The position numbers and the translations under genes are program-made. 64,000 nt of DNA from Paenibacillus pabuli (GTDB lineage: Bacteria; Bacillota; Bacilli; Paenibacillales; Paenibacillaceae). Under the pieces are notes generated by a model, which saw only the letters and a list, made by a program, of their open reading frames with translations, ran no database searches and was not told the DNA's origin. Below, piece after piece: positions 61,168 through 64,000 of the stretch (the stretch's first letter is position 1; every line of letters starts with the position of its first letter). The stretch spans positions 558,001 to 622,000 of the forward strand of contig NZ_CP073714.1 of the NCBI RefSeq assembly GCF_023101145.1, written 5' to 3'.

Positions 61168-62067
61168 GTGAATACTGCCGCACCGACTTCCATGGGAACC
61201 AAGCCTGCACCAGCGGTTGTTCCCAAACCCAAAACCTTTCTGAGACTGTTGCTTCGCAATCGGCTCGCTGCCATTGGTCTAACCTTTATCGTAATGTGGA
61301 CTGTCATCGCAGCTATTGCCCCCTGGATTACCCCTTATGATCCGTATATGACGAATACGGCTGTGAAGCTGGAATCCCCGTCAGGCGGTCACTGGTTCGG
61401 CACAGATAACTATGGCCGGGATATTCTGAGTCGTGTTCTGTATGGCGCCAGAATCAGCATCTGGACGGGCCTGATTGCCGTCAGCATCTCGTTTGTCATC
61501 GGGGTTCCGCTGGGCGGAATCGCTGCTTACTACGGCGGACGTACTGGCAATATCATCATGCGGGTCATGGATGTATTGCTTGCCTTTCCCTCGCTGGTAC
61601 TCTCCATGGCGATTGCGGCTTCCATCGGCAACGGACTGACAAGTGCCATGATTGCTGTAGGGATTGTGGGTATTCCCGAATTTGCCAGATTGATGTATGG
61701 ACAGACGGTATCCCTGCGCGAAAAGGAGTACGTGGAGGCCAGCAGAGCCATCGGTGTCAGAGACAGAGTGATTCTGTTTCGCCACATTTTGCCGAATGCT
61801 TTGGCACCACTGTTGGTACAAGCCACGCTCGGCATGGGCTTTGCCATTCTGACGGCATCCAGTTTGAGCTTTCTCGGTCTTGGCGTCAAACCGCCTACAG
61901 CCGAATGGGGAGCCATGATCTCTGAAGGTAGGGAGTATATCATTTCCGGACAATGGTGGCTCGTGACATTCCCTGGACTGGCTATAGCCACATCCATTCT
62001 TGGCTTTAACCTGCTCGGAGATGGTTTCCGTGATGTACTGGACCCAAGGTTGCGTTCGGGAAAATAG
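61168..62067 (+). CDS. Dipeptide-type ABC transporter permease, DppC/OppC-like
   Basis: A 299-aa permease with an N-terminal cytosolic segment of about 30 residues and six helices. Conserved: HWFGTDNYGRDILSRVLYGARIS, EYVEASRAIGVRDRVILFRHILPNALAPL and SLSFLGLGVKPPTAEWGAMIS. The GTG start follows AAAGGAGG by 8 nt. It pairs with DppB. The 263-bp gap after it contains an ATGCC...GGCAT stem (about 62138-62160), which may protect the permease mRNA end. Confidence 0.93.
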   Translation: MNTAAPTSMGTKPAPAVVPKPKTFLRLLLRNRLAAIGLTFIVMWTVIAAIAPWITPYDPYMTNTAVKLESPSGGHWFGTDNYGRDILSRVLYGARISIWTGLIAVSISFVIGVPLGGIAAYYGGRTGNIIMRVMDVLLAFPSLVLSMAIAASIGNGLTSAMIAVGIVGIPEFARLMYGQTVSLREKEYVEASRAIGVRDRVILFRHILPNALAPLLVQATLGMGFAILTASSLSFLGLGVKPPTAEWGAMISEGREYIISGQWWLVTFPGLAIATSILGFNLLGDGFRDVLDPRLRSGK

Positions 62068-62330
62068 AGGTGGATTACCATCTGCCTCTACAGAACCGAT
62101 TCATAGATAGCTGGCTGGGGAACCGATTTGCGGGGAATGCCTTTCAATAAATGGCATGCGGGGTTCCATCACCAGCAGTAGGCAGATTAAATGCTGCTGC
62201 GGTTGGTATCAGGAATATGAGTAAGTTACTTTCCGGGTACTGGTCCACACATTTACTTTGTCTAATAAAAGCTGCAACGTTTTACAGTATCGCATCATAA
62301 AACTGGTTCAAAAAGGGGAGGAAACTAAAA

Positions 62331-63914
62331 ATGAAAAAGCTCAAATGGTTTTCTGCAATGATTGCTCTTACCGTTGTTCTTGGTGGCTGTGCCAGCAATG
62401 CCAACCAGCAGCCTGCGGCATCCGGCTCAGGAGAGGAAACGAAACCTGCGCCAACATTGACGGTTGCTTACTCTGAGGGTGGAACCACGATGGACCCGGC
62501 AGAGGCGAATGACCTGACCTCAGACACATTGGTACTGGCAACCTATGACCAGTTGGTAACCTACGGTGTCAAAACGGTGGATGGTGCTGACGTTGCCAAC
62601 ACGGAGGATATTCAGCCGATGCTCGCCGAGAGCTGGGAAGTGTCTGATGACAATTTAACGTATACATTCAAAATGAAAAGCGGTCTGAAATTCCAAAGTG
62701 GAAATCCGGTCAATGCGGATGCAGTTGTGTACTCTTTTGACCGTGTGGCGAAGTCCAGCTCCGGCAGTTTTCTTTACGGAATGGCCGACATCAAGAGCGT
62801 GACCGCCAAGGACGACTCCACTGTCGAGATTGTGCTGAATAAAGCCAACCACATGTTCACCCAGATCATTGCCATGTATACCTTCTCCATTGTGGACCAG
62901 AAGCTGGTCGAGGAAAAAGGTGACGATTATCTGAAAACAAATGCTGCCGGCTCAGGTCCGTTCACACTTGAAAAATGGGACCCGGCCAGTGAAGCGGTGT
63001 TCCAGGCCAATAACGACTACTGGCAGGGTGCACCGAAGCTTGGCAAAGTCACGCTGAAATTCACGAAGGAAGCCTCCAACCGTGTTCTGCTGCTGAACAA
63101 GAGTGACGTGGACATGGCGATCGAGATCCCTCCCAAAGATGTTGCGGCTTTGCAAGAAAACAGTAATTTAACCATCAAGTCGAACGCGAGTAACCGTATT
63201 TTGTTCTTCGCCATGAACAACAATGTCAAACCGTTTGATAATGAAAAAGTGCGTCAGGCCATCAACTATGCCATCCCTTATGACCAATTGATCAACGATG
63301 TTATGTACGGTCAGGCCAAAGAGATGAAAAGTGCTGTGGCAAGTAACACACCAGGTTTCACGGATGCAGGCTATGTGTACGAGTACAATCTGGACAAAGC
63401 CAAAGAATTGCTGAAAGAAGCAGGTTATGCGGAAGGGTTCAGCTTTGACTTTACCCTCGGTTCCGGATTTGACGATTGGGAGTATGATGCGGTACTGATT
63501 CAAGCGGAACTGGCCAAAATCGGTGTGAAAATGAACATCAACAAAGTGGCTCGTGCACAGTTCCTGGAACAGCAAAAAGAAGGAAACCTGGTCTCCTATA
63601 TTTCCAAATGGACCTCTTTTGTTAATGATCCTGGATACCACCTGGGCTTCCTGCTCTACGGCAAAGGTTCTTCCAACTACATTCACTACAACAATGCGGA
63701 CGTCAACAAGCTGTGGGAAGAAGCTGGCGCAGAGCCAGATCAGGCGAAACGAAACGAGCTGTACATGAAGGCACAGGAGATTATTACAACAGAAGCACCA
63801 TGGGCATATCTTTACGAATACAACCGGGTTGTCGGTATGAATAACAAGGTCAGCGGATACGTGTATTACCCGGATGAGGTTCTGCGTTTCTACCCGCTTA
63901 GCAAAGAGCAGTAA
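62331..63914 (+). CDS. Dipeptide/oligopeptide ABC transporter substrate-binding lipoprotein
   Basis: A 527-aa extracellular lipoprotein of solute-binding family 5. Signal peptide with lipobox: KWFSAMIALTVVLGGC, Cys about residue 20, followed by a Ser/Gly/Glu linker. The mature part has TLTVAYSEGGTTMDPAE, LAESWEVSDDNLTYTFKMKSGLKFQSG, GSGPFTLEKWD and RQAINYAIPYDQLINDVMYG. It captures peptides or similar substrates for the DppBC-like permeases; the pocket ligand is not predicted. GGGGAGG lies 8 nt before the ATG. Confidence 0.92.
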   Translation: MKKLKWFSAMIALTVVLGGCASNANQQPAASGSGEETKPAPTLTVAYSEGGTTMDPAEANDLTSDTLVLATYDQLVTYGVKTVDGADVANTEDIQPMLAESWEVSDDNLTYTFKMKSGLKFQSGNPVNADAVVYSFDRVAKSSSGSFLYGMADIKSVTAKDDSTVEIVLNKANHMFTQIIAMYTFSIVDQKLVEEKGDDYLKTNAAGSGPFTLEKWDPASEAVFQANNDYWQGAPKLGKVTLKFTKEASNRVLLLNKSDVDMAIEIPPKDVAALQENSNLTIKSNASNRILFFAMNNNVKPFDNEKVRQAINYAIPYDQLINDVMYGQAKEMKSAVASNTPGFTDAGYVYEYNLDKAKELLKEAGYAEGFSFDFTLGSGFDDWEYDAVLIQAELAKIGVKMNINKVARAQFLEQQKEGNLVSYISKWTSFVNDPGYHLGFLLYGKGSSNYIHYNNADVNKLWEEAGAEPDQAKRNELYMKAQEIITTEAPWAYLYEYNRVVGMNNKVSGYVYYPDEVLRFYPLSKEQ

Positions 63915-63932
63915 ACGAACAGGCGATTTGAG

Positions 63933-63956
63933 GACAGGCAGTCATGCCTGTCTTCT
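63933..63956 (+). terminator. Hairpin after the binding-protein gene
   Basis: GACAGGCA-gtca-TGCCTGTC, a perfect 8-bp stem followed by TTCT; a weak terminator or processing site. AAAGGAG near 63991 suggests another gene starts just beyond the window. Confidence 0.7.
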
Positions 63957-64000
63957 GACGATTCGTACTGACCACAATACAGCCAATATTGAAAGGAGCC

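Noticed and set aside
60130..63914. Nickel transporter (NikABC) reading of the right-edge ABC genes
   Set aside because: Family 5 binding proteins include nickel binders, but no nickel motif or urease/hydrogenase context is seen; the peptidase and racemase neighbours fit peptide uptake better.

Overview
The window looks like the chromosome of a spore-forming, low-to-mid GC Firmicute, most probably a Paenibacillus. The signs are AGGAGG-type ribosome-binding sites, two YjcZ-type sporulation miniproteins, FosB, YesM/YesN sugar systems, NrdR-box controlled ribonucleotide reductase and many Bacillales-type lipoproteins. This assignment is inferred from gene content only. No rRNA, tRNA, CRISPR, transposase or phage genes were seen.

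Left edge (1-4.4 kb): a cut-off BMP-family lipoprotein gene, a YwrD-like gamma-glutamyltranspeptidase preceded by a 94-nt possible structured leader, a stress-type SDR oxidoreductase, and fosB.

Centre of interest (4.5-22.3 kb): a 16-kb one-strand operon that looks like an undescribed biosynthetic system. It starts with a 106-aa protein whose C-terminal two thirds is a near-perfect AVEAR/AAAAR five-residue repeat behind a charged leader, so it resembles a multi-core ribosomal peptide precursor. A hairpin attenuator follows. Then come a KASIII-like enzyme, a BtrJ/PGM1-type ATP-grasp ligase, a BtrK-type PLP decarboxylase, an ACP, three more thiolase-fold proteins (two lacking the catalytic Cys), an acyl-CoA dehydrogenase with a possible degenerate partner, a MATE exporter, an arginase-family enzyme, an LpxL-like acyltransferase, an inactive/active M16 protease pair and an Sfp-type phosphopantetheinyl transferase. 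My working model is that an aminoacyl chain is built on the ACP, Arg residues of the repeat peptide may be converted to ornithine, the peptide is acylated, cut and exported. A divergent XRE-TPR (RRNPP-type) regulator sits upstream and a small exported peptide gene lies beyond it, which suggests peptide-pheromone control.

Middle (22.4-42.9 kb): an S9 peptidase, an APH-like kinase plus SMI1/KNR4 protein, class I ribonucleotide reductase genes with two NrdR boxes and a long leader, an MTH1187 protein, two YjcZ-type miniproteins, an ECF sigma/anti-sigma pair, an HD-GYP protein, a PAP2 protein, an orphan 5TM histidine kinase, an MFS transporter, an atypical SDR, RidA, a TspO-like protein and a bile-acid-symporter-like carrier.

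Right part (43-64 kb): a YesN/YesM two-component system next to a sugar ABC transporter. The two permease genes are separated from their binding protein by about 1.4 kb holding a 288-bp tandem repeat array. Then come a DnaA-box-like cluster, a TetR regulator with two matching operators flanking it, an SDR-alpha/beta hydrolase fusion, and a probable catabolic unit (DUF1177, AroM, M29 aminopeptidase, Asp/Glu/hydantoin racemase, PucR regulator, dipeptide-type ABC transporter), which runs off towards a further gene at the right edge.
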